Assembly: GCA_030041375.1 (NCBI GenBank)
Contig: JASHOA010000051.1
Location: forward strand, 62,001-126,000
Reading direction: 5' to 3'
DNA: 64,000 bases
From: Acetobacteraceae bacterium
GTDB taxonomy: Bacteria; Pseudomonadota; Alphaproteobacteria; Acetobacterales; Acetobacteraceae
This document shows, piece by piece, positions 27,797 to 36,768 of the stretch (its first letter is position 1; each line of letters begins with the position of its first letter). The notes under the pieces were generated by a model. That model saw only the letters and a program-made list of their open reading frames with translations. It was not told the origin of the DNA and searched no databases. The position numbers and the translations under genes were made by a program.

Positions 27797-27813
27797 GCGG
27801 GGATGGGCGCTCG

Positions 27814-28707
27814 ATGCGGCTGAAGCTCTACCGCGCCGCCAGCATGCCCGAGGCGATGGCCTCCATCCGCGCCGATCTCGGCGCCGAGGCATTGATCCTC
27901 GGCAGCAGGCGTATCAGCGGCGGCATCGAGGTTTCGGCTGCCCTCGAGCCCGCGCTCGAGGAGGTTCCCGAACCGCGCTTCAGACGGGAAGCGGCTCTCG
28001 CCTGGCATCGTGTTCCCGCGCCGCTCGACCGGCTGCTGGCCGTTGGGTCGCTCGAAGAGGGGCTGCGGCGCTCTCTTACTTTTGCAGAGTTGCCGCTCGC
28101 GCCAGGCAACGAGCCGCTTTTGTTTGCCGGCCCGCCGGGTGCGGGGAAGACGCTTGCCGTCGCGCGCCTTGCGACGCGGCTCGTCATGGCAGGCAGCGCG
28201 CCGATGGTCGTCACCACCGACACAAGGCGTGCCGGCGCAACCGAGCAACTCGCCGCCTTCACCCGCCTGCTCGGCCTGAAGCTCGCTGTTGCCGGCCATC
28301 CGCTCACGCTCGGCCGCGCACTGGCCGAGCGTGCCGCGGGTGCCAGCGTGCTGATCGATTCGCCTGGCGCGGATCCTTTCGACCCGGTGCAGCAGGACGA
28401 GCTGGCCGCGCTTGCCGCCACGGCCGGGGCCACCATCGTGCTCGTGCTGCCGGCCGGGCTCGATCCGGATGAGGCAACGGACCTCGCAGAGGCATTCGCG
28501 CGCGTCGGCGCCTCGCTCCTGCTGCCGACCCGCCTCGATATCGTCGGCCGGCTCGGCGGCGTGCTGGCGGCAGCGCACGCAGGCCCGCTTGCCCTGACGG
28601 AAGCCGGTATCGGGCCGGGTGCGGCCGACGGGCTCACCGCGCTGACGGCGGCTTTTCTTGCCGAACGCCTGCAGCGTGCGGGCCGCAATGGAGATCTCCT
28701 CCCATGA
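27814..28707 (+). CDS. flhF: Flagellar SRP-like GTPase FlhF (short form)
   Basis: An SRP54-type GTPase that helps choose the flagellar pole or assembly site. At 297 residues it is shorter than the usual 400 or more; the linker and N-domain are reduced. The N-terminal MRLKLYRAASMPEAMASIRADLGAEALILGSRR is the FlhF B-domain signature. G1 is FAGPPGAGKT, G3 VLIDSPGAD and G4 is LLPTRLDIVGRLGG (usual TKLDE). ATG 27814 is chosen because the upstream frame overlaps flhA. Its end overlaps flhG by ATGA. Confidence 0.92.
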   Translation: MRLKLYRAASMPEAMASIRADLGAEALILGSRRISGGIEVSAALEPALEEVPEPRFRREAALAWHRVPAPLDRLLAVGSLEEGLRRSLTFAELPLAPGNEPLLFAGPPGAGKTLAVARLATRLVMAGSAPMVVTTDTRRAGATEQLAAFTRLLGLKLAVAGHPLTLGRALAERAAGASVLIDSPGADPFDPVQQDELAALAATAGATIVLVLPAGLDPDEATDLAEAFARVGASLLLPTRLDIVGRLGGVLAAAHAGPLALTEAGIGPGAADGLTALTAAFLAERLQRAGRNGDLLP

Positions 28708-29507
28708 GTGCTGGCCACGCCCGCCTGATCGCCATCGCCTCCGGCAAGGGCGGCGTCGGGAAGACCTGGTTTGCCATTACGCTTGCTCACGCGCTCGCCC
28801 GTGCCGGGAAGCGCATTCTGCTGTTCGACGGCGATCTCGGCCTCGCCAATGTCGATATCCAGCTCGGCCTGCTGCCGGCGGCAGATCTCTCCGCCGTCGT
28901 TTCGGGGTCAATGCGGCTTGCCGAGGTGGCGCGTCCCTATCCTCCGGGCGGGTTCGAGATCCTGCCCGGCCGCTCCGGCTCAGGCGCGCTGGCGGCGCTG
29001 CCGCCGGTCGTTTTCGAGCGGCTGCTGGCCGGGTTGAACGGGCTGGGGGAACGTTACGATATCGTTCTGCTCGATCTCGCCGCCGGGCTCGATCGCAGCA
29101 CGCGCCGGATGGCGGGAGCCGTGGATACCCTGCTCGTTCTCGCCACCGACGAGCCCGGCAGTCTCACGGACGCCTATGCCGTCCTCAAGCTCAATGCCGC
29201 CGATCGGGGCACCGCCGATGCGCGCGTCGTCGTCAACCAGGCGCCCTCGCGCGGCGCAGGCGAACGAACTTACGAGACTCTCGTTCGTGCATGCCGCAAC
29301 TTCCTCGGCATCGAGCCGCCGCTCGCCGGCGTCGTGCGCCGCGACGAACGGGTGCGCGAGGCGATTCGCCGCCAATGCCTGCTGCTCACGCGCCATCCCG
29401 CCTCCCACGCTGGGGCGGATGTCGAGGCCATGCTGCCGGGATTGCTGGAGCCGGCAGAACACGACACTTCGCATTCATCGGCTGCGGGCCGACGCCTCGC
29501 CGGCTGA
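28704..29507 (+). CDS. flhG: MinD/ParA-type ATPase FlhG
   Basis: The antagonist of FlhF that limits flagellar number; 267 residues. The deviant Walker A is IASGKGGVGKTWFAITLAHAL (about 11-31). Walker A' and B regions are LLFDGDLGLANVDIQLGL and YDIVLLDLAAGLD. The C-terminal amphipathic membrane-targeting helix is not obvious. It is the last flagellar gene of the run and its 3' end overlaps the convergent M20 peptidase gene by 33 bp. Confidence 0.92.
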   Translation: MSAGHARLIAIASGKGGVGKTWFAITLAHALARAGKRILLFDGDLGLANVDIQLGLLPAADLSAVVSGSMRLAEVARPYPPGGFEILPGRSGSGALAALPPVVFERLLAGLNGLGERYDIVLLDLAAGLDRSTRRMAGAVDTLLVLATDEPGSLTDAYAVLKLNAADRGTADARVVVNQAPSRGAGERTYETLVRACRNFLGIEPPLAGVVRRDERVREAIRRQCLLLTRHPASHAGADVEAMLPGLLEPAEHDTSHSSAAGRRLAG

Positions 29508-30662
29508 AGCGGGGCCATCCCCTCGCCCGCAGAACGAAGCTGCCGTATCGGCCAGGATGTCGGCCAGCGCTTCGACGCTCGCCTCCTCCGCCCACTCCTC
29601 GGCCGCATGCGCGCCCTCGCCGTCTGCGCCGAACATCACTGCCGGAATGCCGGCGCCGGCGAGAATGGCGCAATCCGTCCAGAACGGCTCGGCCCGCAAC
29701 GCGGGCGCCTTGCCCAGCCTGGCGGTCGCTGCGGCGCGCAACGCCTGCACCACGGGCGCGTCCTCGCCGATTTCGAATGGAAAACGAACGAGGCCGGGCA
29801 GGATTTCCGCGCGGAAGTTTTGGTCTCGCGCTGCAATTGCATCGACGATCGCTTGCAACTCGGCAGTGACGCTCGTTCCCGTTTCGCCCGGCACCGTGCG
29901 GCGCTCGAGATGAATGCGACACTCGGCGGGATAGCTCGAAAGTTCCTGGCCGCCCTTGATCAGCGAGGCGTGCACCGAGCCGGCGCCTAGCCGCGGGTGC
30001 GTCGGATTTACGCGCAGCCGCCGATCCCATTCTCCCAGCGCGACCAGGAATTCTCCGGCCTTCGTGATGGCATCCACGCCGAGGTCCGGGCGCGATCCAT
30101 GCGCGGCCTTCCCTTCCACCACGACCTCGAACCACGCAAAGCCCTTGTGCGCGACCGTCAGCTCCAGGTGGCTCGGCTCGGTGACGATGGCGGCATCGGC
30201 GCGAAAACGCCGGGCAACTTCTTCCGTGCCGAACGAGGCATGTTCCTCGTCGGCAACGCAGGCCACCAGCAGATCTCCGGGGAGTTTTGCCCGTTTGCTG
30301 CGGGCCGCTGCGACCATCATCGCTGCCACGCCCGATTTCATGTCGTATGCGCCGCGCCCATAGAGCCTGCCGTCGCGGCGCTCGGCCGAGAGGGGATCGC
30401 CTTCGTAGGTGGCGAGTGTGACGGTATCGTAATGGCCATTGAGCATGAGCGCACGGCCGCCGCCGGTGCCGCGCGCGATGCCGACGATGCTCGGCCGGCC
30501 CGGCCGCGCCTCCAGCCGATGCACCTCGAAGCCGCGCGCGGCAAGCCACGCTTGGCAGAAATCAGCGATCGCGGCCTCGCCCGCGCTGCCCGGCACGAGG
30601 TCCGGATTGACGGAGGGAATCCGGACAAGCTGGGCGAGTAACTCGGTGGCCGATTCGGGCAT
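29475..30662 (-). CDS. M20-family metallopeptidase (ArgE/DapE-like deacylase)
   Basis: A zinc-dependent amidohydrolase of 395 residues. Zinc-site motifs are ALMLNGHYDTV (His, Asp), GRGAYDMKSGVAAMM (bridging Asp), CVADEEHASFGTEEV (catalytic Glu and ligand Glu) and AIVTEPSHLELTVAHKG. The dimerisation lid spans about 180-290. ArgE, DapE and carboxypeptidase G2 all share these motifs, so the substrate is open. Neither arginine nor diaminopimelate genes are nearby. Confidence 0.88.
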   Translation of the reverse strand: MPESATELLAQLVRIPSVNPDLVPGSAGEAAIADFCQAWLAARGFEVHRLEARPGRPSIVGIARGTGGGRALMLNGHYDTVTLATYEGDPLSAERRDGRLYGRGAYDMKSGVAAMMVAAARSKRAKLPGDLLVACVADEEHASFGTEEVARRFRADAAIVTEPSHLELTVAHKGFAWFEVVVEGKAAHGSRPDLGVDAITKAGEFLVALGEWDRRLRVNPTHPRLGAGSVHASLIKGGQELSSYPAECRIHLERRTVPGETGTSVTAELQAIVDAIAARDQNFRAEILPGLVRFPFEIGEDAPVVQALRAAATARLGKAPALRAEPFWTDCAILAGAGIPAVMFGADGEGAHAAEEWAEEASVEALADILADTAASFCGRGDGPASAGEASARSR

Positions 30663-30708
30663 GCGGGTTCTCCGGCTCACGTTTGGCGTGTTCTTACGAT
30701 CGGGCGAA

Positions 30709-33700
30709 TCACGCCGCCGCCTGGCCGGCGGCGCAATGGTCGAGCCAAGCAACGATGTCCGAGACCTTATACGCCAGGAGATAATCCCAGCGGCCGAACT
30801 CGTCGGTCGCGTTGATGGCGGCGCACCAGCGGATGGCCGCGGCCTTTTTGACCTCGGCCAGGTTCTCCCAATCCGCACCTTTGACCTCGGCGATCAGGTA
30901 GCGTTCGTCCGGGCCGGCAAGGCGGGCAACGAAGTCCGGGAGGTATTCGCGGGGTTGGCCATTGTGGAGGTAGGGAATCGTGAAGTTGAGGCCGAAGTTT
31001 CTGATATGCGCGGCAACCGCCGGGTGATGGTCGAGGTGGTAGGAAGCGCTTTGCTCCCAGGTCATGGTGTCGAAAACGGCGAGATTCACGTGGCTGCGAG
31101 CCACCTCACGGACCTCGCGGTTCGTGAAAACCGAGATATCCGCGGTCGCGGACGGTCGGTCGCGGTCGATGTCGGGCACCTCCGGCACCTCGCCCGCGTC
31201 GATGTCGGGGCGGATAGCGGCAAGAAGGCGTTCGATAATCCAGCCATAATAGGGCGAGAGGAACGCGTCGATCTGCTCAGCGGGTGGCGGGGCCGTGACC
31301 TTTTCGGCGATGTAGCGCTCGACGATCCTGAGGACCTGCGGGAAAAGGACATGGGGCGGGGCTTCACAGGTCGGCTGCCTGCAGTAGTGAAGGGTCAGAT
31401 CCGCAGCCATCTGGAAGGAAAGCTGCTGGGCACGATGGCGCTCGCGGAATTCCGCGAGCGTTGCTCTGTGCGAGCCGCCGGGCGCGTTGATCGAGGGGCG
31501 GCCCTGATTCAGCATGGCGGCAAGCTCGGAATCCGGCGGCAGGCGCATCGGATCGAGCACGAGACCGGCGACGGCGCTCCAATCGGAGACGCCGATCCTG
31601 TTCCTCACCGCGATCGAGTAGCCGAGTACGCGGGGAACCGTGATCGCATATCTGGCCTTTTGTGGGACGGCGAAGATACGGCGCTCGGGAGGCTTCGGCC
31701 TTTTCGTGCCCGCGGTTGCCTTGAAGGGAACGATTTCGAAGGGCACGCCAAAAACCTTCGCGACCTCTTCTTCGAGTTTTCCGCCCGCAACAATGTCATA
31801 AGAGCGGCGGCGGAGGGCACGGCCGACCACCTGCTCGCACAGAAGCTGGCTCTGGAAGGGCCGGAGGCCAACGACGTGGGAAACGGTGTTGCAATCCCAC
31901 CCTTCGGTCAGCATGCCGACGGAGACGATAGAGCGCACGTCGCGGCCGGGCGGATGGAGCGGCCGAGCGAGTTTCGCCGCGAGTTCCGCGAACCCTTCCG
32001 GGTAGATGGGGCGGCCCTGGGAATCCTCGGGCCAATTCTCTCGGCCGACCGTGTCGAGCGTGAAGCGCATCCAGGCGTTTTCGTCGGATTTCGGATTGCC
32101 GCTGTCGGTCTCCAGGACCACGCCGGTATCGACGCGGATGGTGTTGGTCTCGCCCGCGCGGTTGCGTAGCTCGGGGATGTTGAGGGCCGACACACCGGGT
32201 GGGCGGATGTCTTCGGCGATCCATTCGAAGAGCGTCCTCGCGATGCGCTTGTTCTTGGCGACAAGGATGAAGACGGGCGGACGCGCGTCATCGCTTTCGC
32301 TCAGCAGCCTGGCGCGCTCGGATTGCCAGAGACTCGCCATGATGGTGATGGGCGTGTGCGCCCATTTGAGGATCGCCTCGGGCTTGGGGCTGCCGCGCCT
32401 GCTGCCGCGCTCGGCGGCGGTGAGCTTGGGCAGAATCCATTGCCAGATGTTGAAGTACGAAGGGATGAGCTGGCCGGAGCTGTCTTGTGCCACCAGTTGC
32501 GGCACCTTGACGAGGCCGCTTTCGATGGCGTCCGTGAGGCCGAAATCGGAGATGGTCCAGGGGAAGACGGTGTTGGTCGCGCCGCCCATGCGGCCGAGAT
32601 AGTAGGGCGTCGCGGAGAGATCGATGCATTGGTTGATCCCGCGGATGCGCTGGATGCGGTCGAGCCCGTCGATCCAGACCGTGGCTTCCTGGCGGTCGGC
32701 CTCCCGCTCCTCTTTTTCGTCTTCGTCGGCGGCTTCGCCGTTGTCGGACTCGTCTTGCTGAGCCTCGCGCGGGGGAATGCGATAGGCGTGGTGGGCTTCG
32801 TCGTTGATGACCAGGATATTCTGCCCTCCGCCACGGCCGAGCACGCGGTTGACGAGGGCGGTGTCACTTTCGATCCAGCGGGTGCTTTCGACGAGAGCCT
32901 TGCGGACGCTGCCGTCCTCGGCCTTGTCTTCCGCGATGACTGCGAGCTCGCCCGCGGCGAGCGATGCGGCATAGGATTCGGGGGTGAAATAGCGGCTGCC
33001 ACGGGCGGTGGTGTCGGCGGGGCCGATCCTGATCCACTCCTTCCTCGTTTCCGGCTGGCCGGCGCGGACGACGCGCGCACCGGCGCTGCCAGCCGGTTGC
33101 TGCGGTTCGAGGACGTGCCAGTTCCTGATGATCACACGGCCACGGGCGAGGTCCGCGCGAAGCGCGGGCGGGACGAGATCGCGCGTGACGTAAATGCTGG
33201 CCTCGCCGCAGGCGGGATCGAGTTCGGAGAGGCGGGAGCGAATCGTGACATTGGGACAGAGAATGAGGACGGTGTCGGAAAAGCGGGCGTCGCTGCGATC
33301 GGCTGCCTTGTTGAGGATCGACCAGGCGGCGAGCATGGCGGCGATGGTGCTTTTGCCGGTGCCGGTGGCGAGCTTGCAGCAGTGGCGGCGGAAGCCGGCG
33401 TAGCCGGCGGCCTTTCGTTGCTCACCCGGATCGTCATCGGGGATGGCGAGACCGGCGAGAAAATCCGGCCGCGCCTCGGTCAAGAAGATGATGGTCTCGG
33501 CAGCTTCGCGCTGGGCAAAGAAGAGGCGCGGGCTGCGGCCATCGCGTTCCCACCAGGCGATGAGGTCGGCAGTGGTGCGGGTCGCACCGGGGCGGCCGGC
33601 ACGGCGCCATTCCTCGATCCGGTCTCGGATTGCGTTGACGAGGGGCATTTCGCGCCAGACGCCGCGGCTGCCGGCGGCAGCCTGAATGTTCCTGTCGGGG

Positions 33701-33858
33701 TCGCGGTACCAATACCCGGCGCGGCGGCGGCCAGGGCGTTCTTCCGGCGGCAGGCCCTCTTCGATCTGCAAATGCCAGTGGCGGGCAGGCGGATCGTAGG
33801 GGCCGTTCAGGATCGGCTCGGGGACCTCGAAACCGGAGGCGGCAGCACCTTCGCTCAT
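30709..33858 (-). CDS. Type III restriction-like helicase-nuclease (Res subunit)
   Basis: About 1049 residues. A Q-like motif (FFAQREA, 113-119) is followed by Walker A CKLATGTGKS (161-170), DEAH box VINDEAHHAY (351-360), motif III DLSATPYY (413-420) and motif VI QVVGRALRRR. These are the SF2 helicase motifs of type III Res and related enzymes. An acidic insertion (about 368-390) sits between the DEAH box and motif III. The C-terminal PD-(D/E)xK nuclease reads PDF (974-976) and EVK (991-993), in YLPDFVARLAG...YLIAEVKG. Its ATG overlaps the stop of the methyltransferase gene (ATGA), so the two form one coupled system. Confidence 0.92.
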   Translation of the reverse strand: MSEGAAASGFEVPEPILNGPYDPPARHWHLQIEEGLPPEERPGRRRAGYWYRDPDRNIQAAAGSRGVWREMPLVNAIRDRIEEWRRAGRPGATRTTADLIAWWERDGRSPRLFFAQREAAETIIFLTEARPDFLAGLAIPDDDPGEQRKAAGYAGFRRHCCKLATGTGKSTIAAMLAAWSILNKAADRSDARFSDTVLILCPNVTIRSRLSELDPACGEASIYVTRDLVPPALRADLARGRVIIRNWHVLEPQQPAGSAGARVVRAGQPETRKEWIRIGPADTTARGSRYFTPESYAASLAAGELAVIAEDKAEDGSVRKALVESTRWIESDTALVNRVLGRGGGQNILVINDEAHHAYRIPPREAQQDESDNGEAADEDEKEEREADRQEATVWIDGLDRIQRIRGINQCIDLSATPYYLGRMGGATNTVFPWTISDFGLTDAIESGLVKVPQLVAQDSSGQLIPSYFNIWQWILPKLTAAERGSRRGSPKPEAILKWAHTPITIMASLWQSERARLLSESDDARPPVFILVAKNKRIARTLFEWIAEDIRPPGVSALNIPELRNRAGETNTIRVDTGVVLETDSGNPKSDENAWMRFTLDTVGRENWPEDSQGRPIYPEGFAELAAKLARPLHPPGRDVRSIVSVGMLTEGWDCNTVSHVVGLRPFQSQLLCEQVVGRALRRRSYDIVAGGKLEEEVAKVFGVPFEIVPFKATAGTKRPKPPERRIFAVPQKARYAITVPRVLGYSIAVRNRIGVSDWSAVAGLVLDPMRLPPDSELAAMLNQGRPSINAPGGSHRATLAEFRERHRAQQLSFQMAADLTLHYCRQPTCEAPPHVLFPQVLRIVERYIAEKVTAPPPAEQIDAFLSPYYGWIIERLLAAIRPDIDAGEVPEVPDIDRDRPSATADISVFTNREVREVARSHVNLAVFDTMTWEQSASYHLDHHPAVAAHIRNFGLNFTIPYLHNGQPREYLPDFVARLAGPDERYLIAEVKGADWENLAEVKKAAAIRWCAAINATDEFGRWDYLLAYKVSDIVAWLDHCAAGQAAA

Positions 33859-36596
33859 TGCGCGCGGCCGAGGCGGCGGAGGACGGGAAGCTCGTTGCCG
33901 CGATCGTCGAGCACCTTGACCATGATGTCGGTGCCGATGGCAGCGGCGAAGGGCGCGGAGACGGCGCCGCGGAGATGCTCCCACACGGTTTCGTCATGCG
34001 TCGCCTTGAGCGCCTTGCGAAGATTGTCCCAGGCGGAAGTGCGGGGAAAGAAAACCTGGCGGGCATGGAAGGTCATGCCGTCGTAGTGCGTATCGAGCAT
34101 CCAGCAGGGTACTTCCTCGCCGCCCAGGTGATCGGTCTTCATGGTGACGGGATCGAAGCTGTCGAAGCCGCGCAGGCGGACCTGCCAGAACGGCGTGCCG
34201 TCTTCCGCGTTCCGGTCGAGGCGCGCGATCTCGATGTCGGGCTGGCCGCAGACCGCGAAAATCTGGCTGCTCCGCTGATTCTTCAGAAGATCACCCATCT
34301 GGAGGTCCATGGTGGCGGAGGCGTAGAGGGCGGGCAGGCCGAGCACGTCCTCGCCGGCGTCGATGGCGGCGCGCGCCTCCGGCGTGATGGCGAAGCCAAT
34401 GACATAAAGCGCGCCATGGCCCTTGACGTTGGCCTCCTTGGCGGCATCGAGCACCGATTTTTCGCTGATCGGGCCGTTCGCCGGGCCGATCAGGATGGCG
34501 ACGGTACGGCCGCCCAGGGTGTCGTCGTCCAGCATCGCTTCGGCGGAGAGCGAGAGGCTGCGGGCGGGACGGCGGATGTTGCGAAGCGTGATCGTGCGAT
34601 TGCCGGGCAGGGAAAAGCGGGGCGAGCGCTTCAGAACCTCGATCATGCGTGCAATATGATCGGAGGGTTCGTCGGCCGGCGCCGGTTCTGCGCCGTCGAG
34701 CGCGGCCGGGGTAGGCAGCGTCGCTTCGAGGGTGAAGGGGCCGGAGATGCGGGTGATGTCATCGTCCTGATCGGGACGATCGACGAGGATTTCCTCGGCG
34801 GGCGGCTCGTCGTTGGCAATCGATTTGAGAGTGATGTGCGGCACGATGCCGCCGATTTCCTCGCCCTTGCGGTTCTGCCGGCGGGAATAGACGAAGCCGC
34901 CGGCGGGGCCGGCCTCCTCGTTGCGCAGGCGGTACCAGGGAAAGGTCGCTGTGAGGAGGCGCTGGCGAGTCAGCGCAAGTGGCACGCGCGAGGTGTCGAT
35001 GGTGATCCAGCGCCGTCCCCATTGCTCGGCGACGTAGGCCGTCGTGCCGGAGCCGCAGGTCGGATCGAGCACAAGATCGCCGGGATCGGTGGTCATCAGG
35101 ATGCAACGCTCGATGACCTTTTCCGCCGTCTGCACAGCGTATAGCTTTTCTTCTCCCCATCCTCTGGCGCCAGTGTCGTCCCAGAAGGCAACGAGTGGCG
35201 AGACCGGGAAGTCCTGGAAGTAGCGAATGTACCGAAGCGTGTCGCCCTGACGGATGACGCGAGATTTTGCGATCAGGCGGCTCATCCCATCGATCCCGGT
35301 CTTCCAGTACCCGCGCCTCGGCCTGAACGTGACGCCATCAAATTCGACTGGAAAATTGCCTGGCGGACGATTACTCGTCAGATTGTCGGGTATGAAAAAG
35401 CGGTACCCAGGCGGTAGAAGCGACACGTCGTCGCTTTCAGCCCTTGTCAACCTTCTCCGGGTGCCGTTGGGCAGTTCGACCCAGGAGTATTCGCCCGAAC
35501 CCGTCGATCCTCTATCCTTGAGTAGGTAGAGCTGTCGGTATTTCGTGCGCGTAGCGTCCCGCGCGTACCAAAGGATGTAGTCCGCCACGCCCGCTAGTAG
35601 TTCGCTGGATTGCCCCGCGGTCTTCTTGAATGGGATTGCGGCAACGACGTTGCGCACGCCAAATACTTCGTCCATCAGCTCGCGCACATGGTGCAGGTTT
35701 TCATCGCTGATCTGGACAAAAATGCTGCCGCTGGGCGTCAGAAGATCACGCGCGAGCACGAGGCGATCGCGAAGATAGGTCAGATAAGAGTGCAGGCCGA
35801 GCTGCCAGGTGTCGCGGTAGGCCTGGACCATTTCGGGTTCGCGCGTGAGGTCGGAATCGTCGCCGTCCCTGACATCGCGCTTGCGGACGAAAGGCTGAAA
35901 ATTCGAGCCGAATTTCACGCCGTAGGGCGGGTCGATGTAGATCATCTGCACCTGCCCGCCGAGGCCCTCGTAGCGCAGCAAGGAGTTCATGACGACGAGG
36001 CTGTCGCCGAGGATGAGGCGATTCACCCAGCGGTCGCGGTATTCGTAGGCGCGGATATTCTCGGTGAGCGGCCGTTGCGGATCGCCGAAGAGATCGAACA
36101 TGCTGGCCTGATCGGCAAATTTTTCGTGCGCGCGCAGGCTTTCGATGATCGCCTTGGTGGAGAGGCGCTCGTGGACGAAGAGCGGCAGGCTCGGCACCTC
36201 GAAGCTGAGGCGCTCGGCCTTGCCGGTCCAGTCCAGGAAGGGTGCTTGCATCCGCTTCAGCGAGGCGAGCGCATCCTGAAGGCCGGCGATCTGGAGAAGG
36301 GGCGCGCCGTCGGCGCCCAACAGGGTCCGGCGCTCGGCGAAGAGGTGCGGGGCAGGCAGCCTGGCGGCGTCTTCGATCGCCTGGAGGAGAAAGCTGGCCA
36401 TTTCGCGCGCCGGGTTGGTGTCCCAGTCGAGAGCGGGGGAGAGGCTCGAGTCATAGCGGTATTTTGACGGCGGCTTCTTCGTGGTGAAGCGCGGTGCGAC
36501 GCCGATCGGAGGGCGGGCGACGGCGTCGCTGGCGGTGTGGCTGTAGTTCCGGGCGGCTGGACGCGTCGGCTTAGGCCGACTTGGAGATTTCGCCAT
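33855..36596 (-). CDS. Adenine DNA methyltransferase (Mod subunit, type III-like)
   Basis: About 913 residues. The catalytic motif IV DPPYG (222-226, in MIYIDPPYGVKFGSNFQPF) precedes the AdoMet motif I DPTCGSGTT (511-519). This is the beta-class order of type III Mod enzymes, and DPPY indicates N6-adenine. The long stretch between them (about 320-500) is the presumed target-recognition region. About 370 residues follow motif I, more than in classical Mod, including a Rossmann-like segment with VAILIGPANGPISEKSV. It acts with the helicase-nuclease downstream. ATG 36596 is used; the frame before it is not conserved-looking. Confidence 0.92.
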   Translation of the reverse strand: MAKSPSRPKPTRPAARNYSHTASDAVARPPIGVAPRFTTKKPPSKYRYDSSLSPALDWDTNPAREMASFLLQAIEDAARLPAPHLFAERRTLLGADGAPLLQIAGLQDALASLKRMQAPFLDWTGKAERLSFEVPSLPLFVHERLSTKAIIESLRAHEKFADQASMFDLFGDPQRPLTENIRAYEYRDRWVNRLILGDSLVVMNSLLRYEGLGGQVQMIYIDPPYGVKFGSNFQPFVRKRDVRDGDDSDLTREPEMVQAYRDTWQLGLHSYLTYLRDRLVLARDLLTPSGSIFVQISDENLHHVRELMDEVFGVRNVVAAIPFKKTAGQSSELLAGVADYILWYARDATRTKYRQLYLLKDRGSTGSGEYSWVELPNGTRRRLTRAESDDVSLLPPGYRFFIPDNLTSNRPPGNFPVEFDGVTFRPRRGYWKTGIDGMSRLIAKSRVIRQGDTLRYIRYFQDFPVSPLVAFWDDTGARGWGEEKLYAVQTAEKVIERCILMTTDPGDLVLDPTCGSGTTAYVAEQWGRRWITIDTSRVPLALTRQRLLTATFPWYRLRNEEAGPAGGFVYSRRQNRKGEEIGGIVPHITLKSIANDEPPAEEILVDRPDQDDDITRISGPFTLEATLPTPAALDGAEPAPADEPSDHIARMIEVLKRSPRFSLPGNRTITLRNIRRPARSLSLSAEAMLDDDTLGGRTVAILIGPANGPISEKSVLDAAKEANVKGHGALYVIGFAITPEARAAIDAGEDVLGLPALYASATMDLQMGDLLKNQRSSQIFAVCGQPDIEIARLDRNAEDGTPFWQVRLRGFDSFDPVTMKTDHLGGEEVPCWMLDTHYDGMTFHARQVFFPRTSAWDNLRKALKATHDETVWEHLRGAVSAPFAAAIGTDIMVKVLDDRGNELPVLRRLGRAQ

Positions 36597-36679
36597 GGAA
36601 TCCTGGGCAATTTGTCCCGACGCCCGACATTCGCGCGAGCGTCCCGATTTCGCAAGAAGCCGAAGGCAAAGGATGGGTT

Positions 36680-36726
36680 CCAAGGGCTGGCCCTTGGCGG
36701 GGGTTGCGAGGGGGCGGAGCCCCCTC
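36680..36726. terminator. Double hairpin between acyl-CoA dehydrogenase and Mod genes
   Basis: Two perfect stems stand next to each other. CCAAGGGC / GCCCTTGG (36680-36697) has a TG loop. GAGGGGGC / GCCCCCTC (36708-36726) has a GGA loop and is followed on the plus strand by GTCTTTTG. Both nearby genes read leftwards, so on that strand the T tract is missing. The pair probably ends the tetR-ior-acd transcript or is a dispersed intergenic hairpin. The gap 36597-36768 holds no gene. Confidence 0.5.
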
Positions 36727-36768
36727 GTCTTTTGCGCCGGGCGCGGATGGCTGAGGCGGCGCTCGGGG

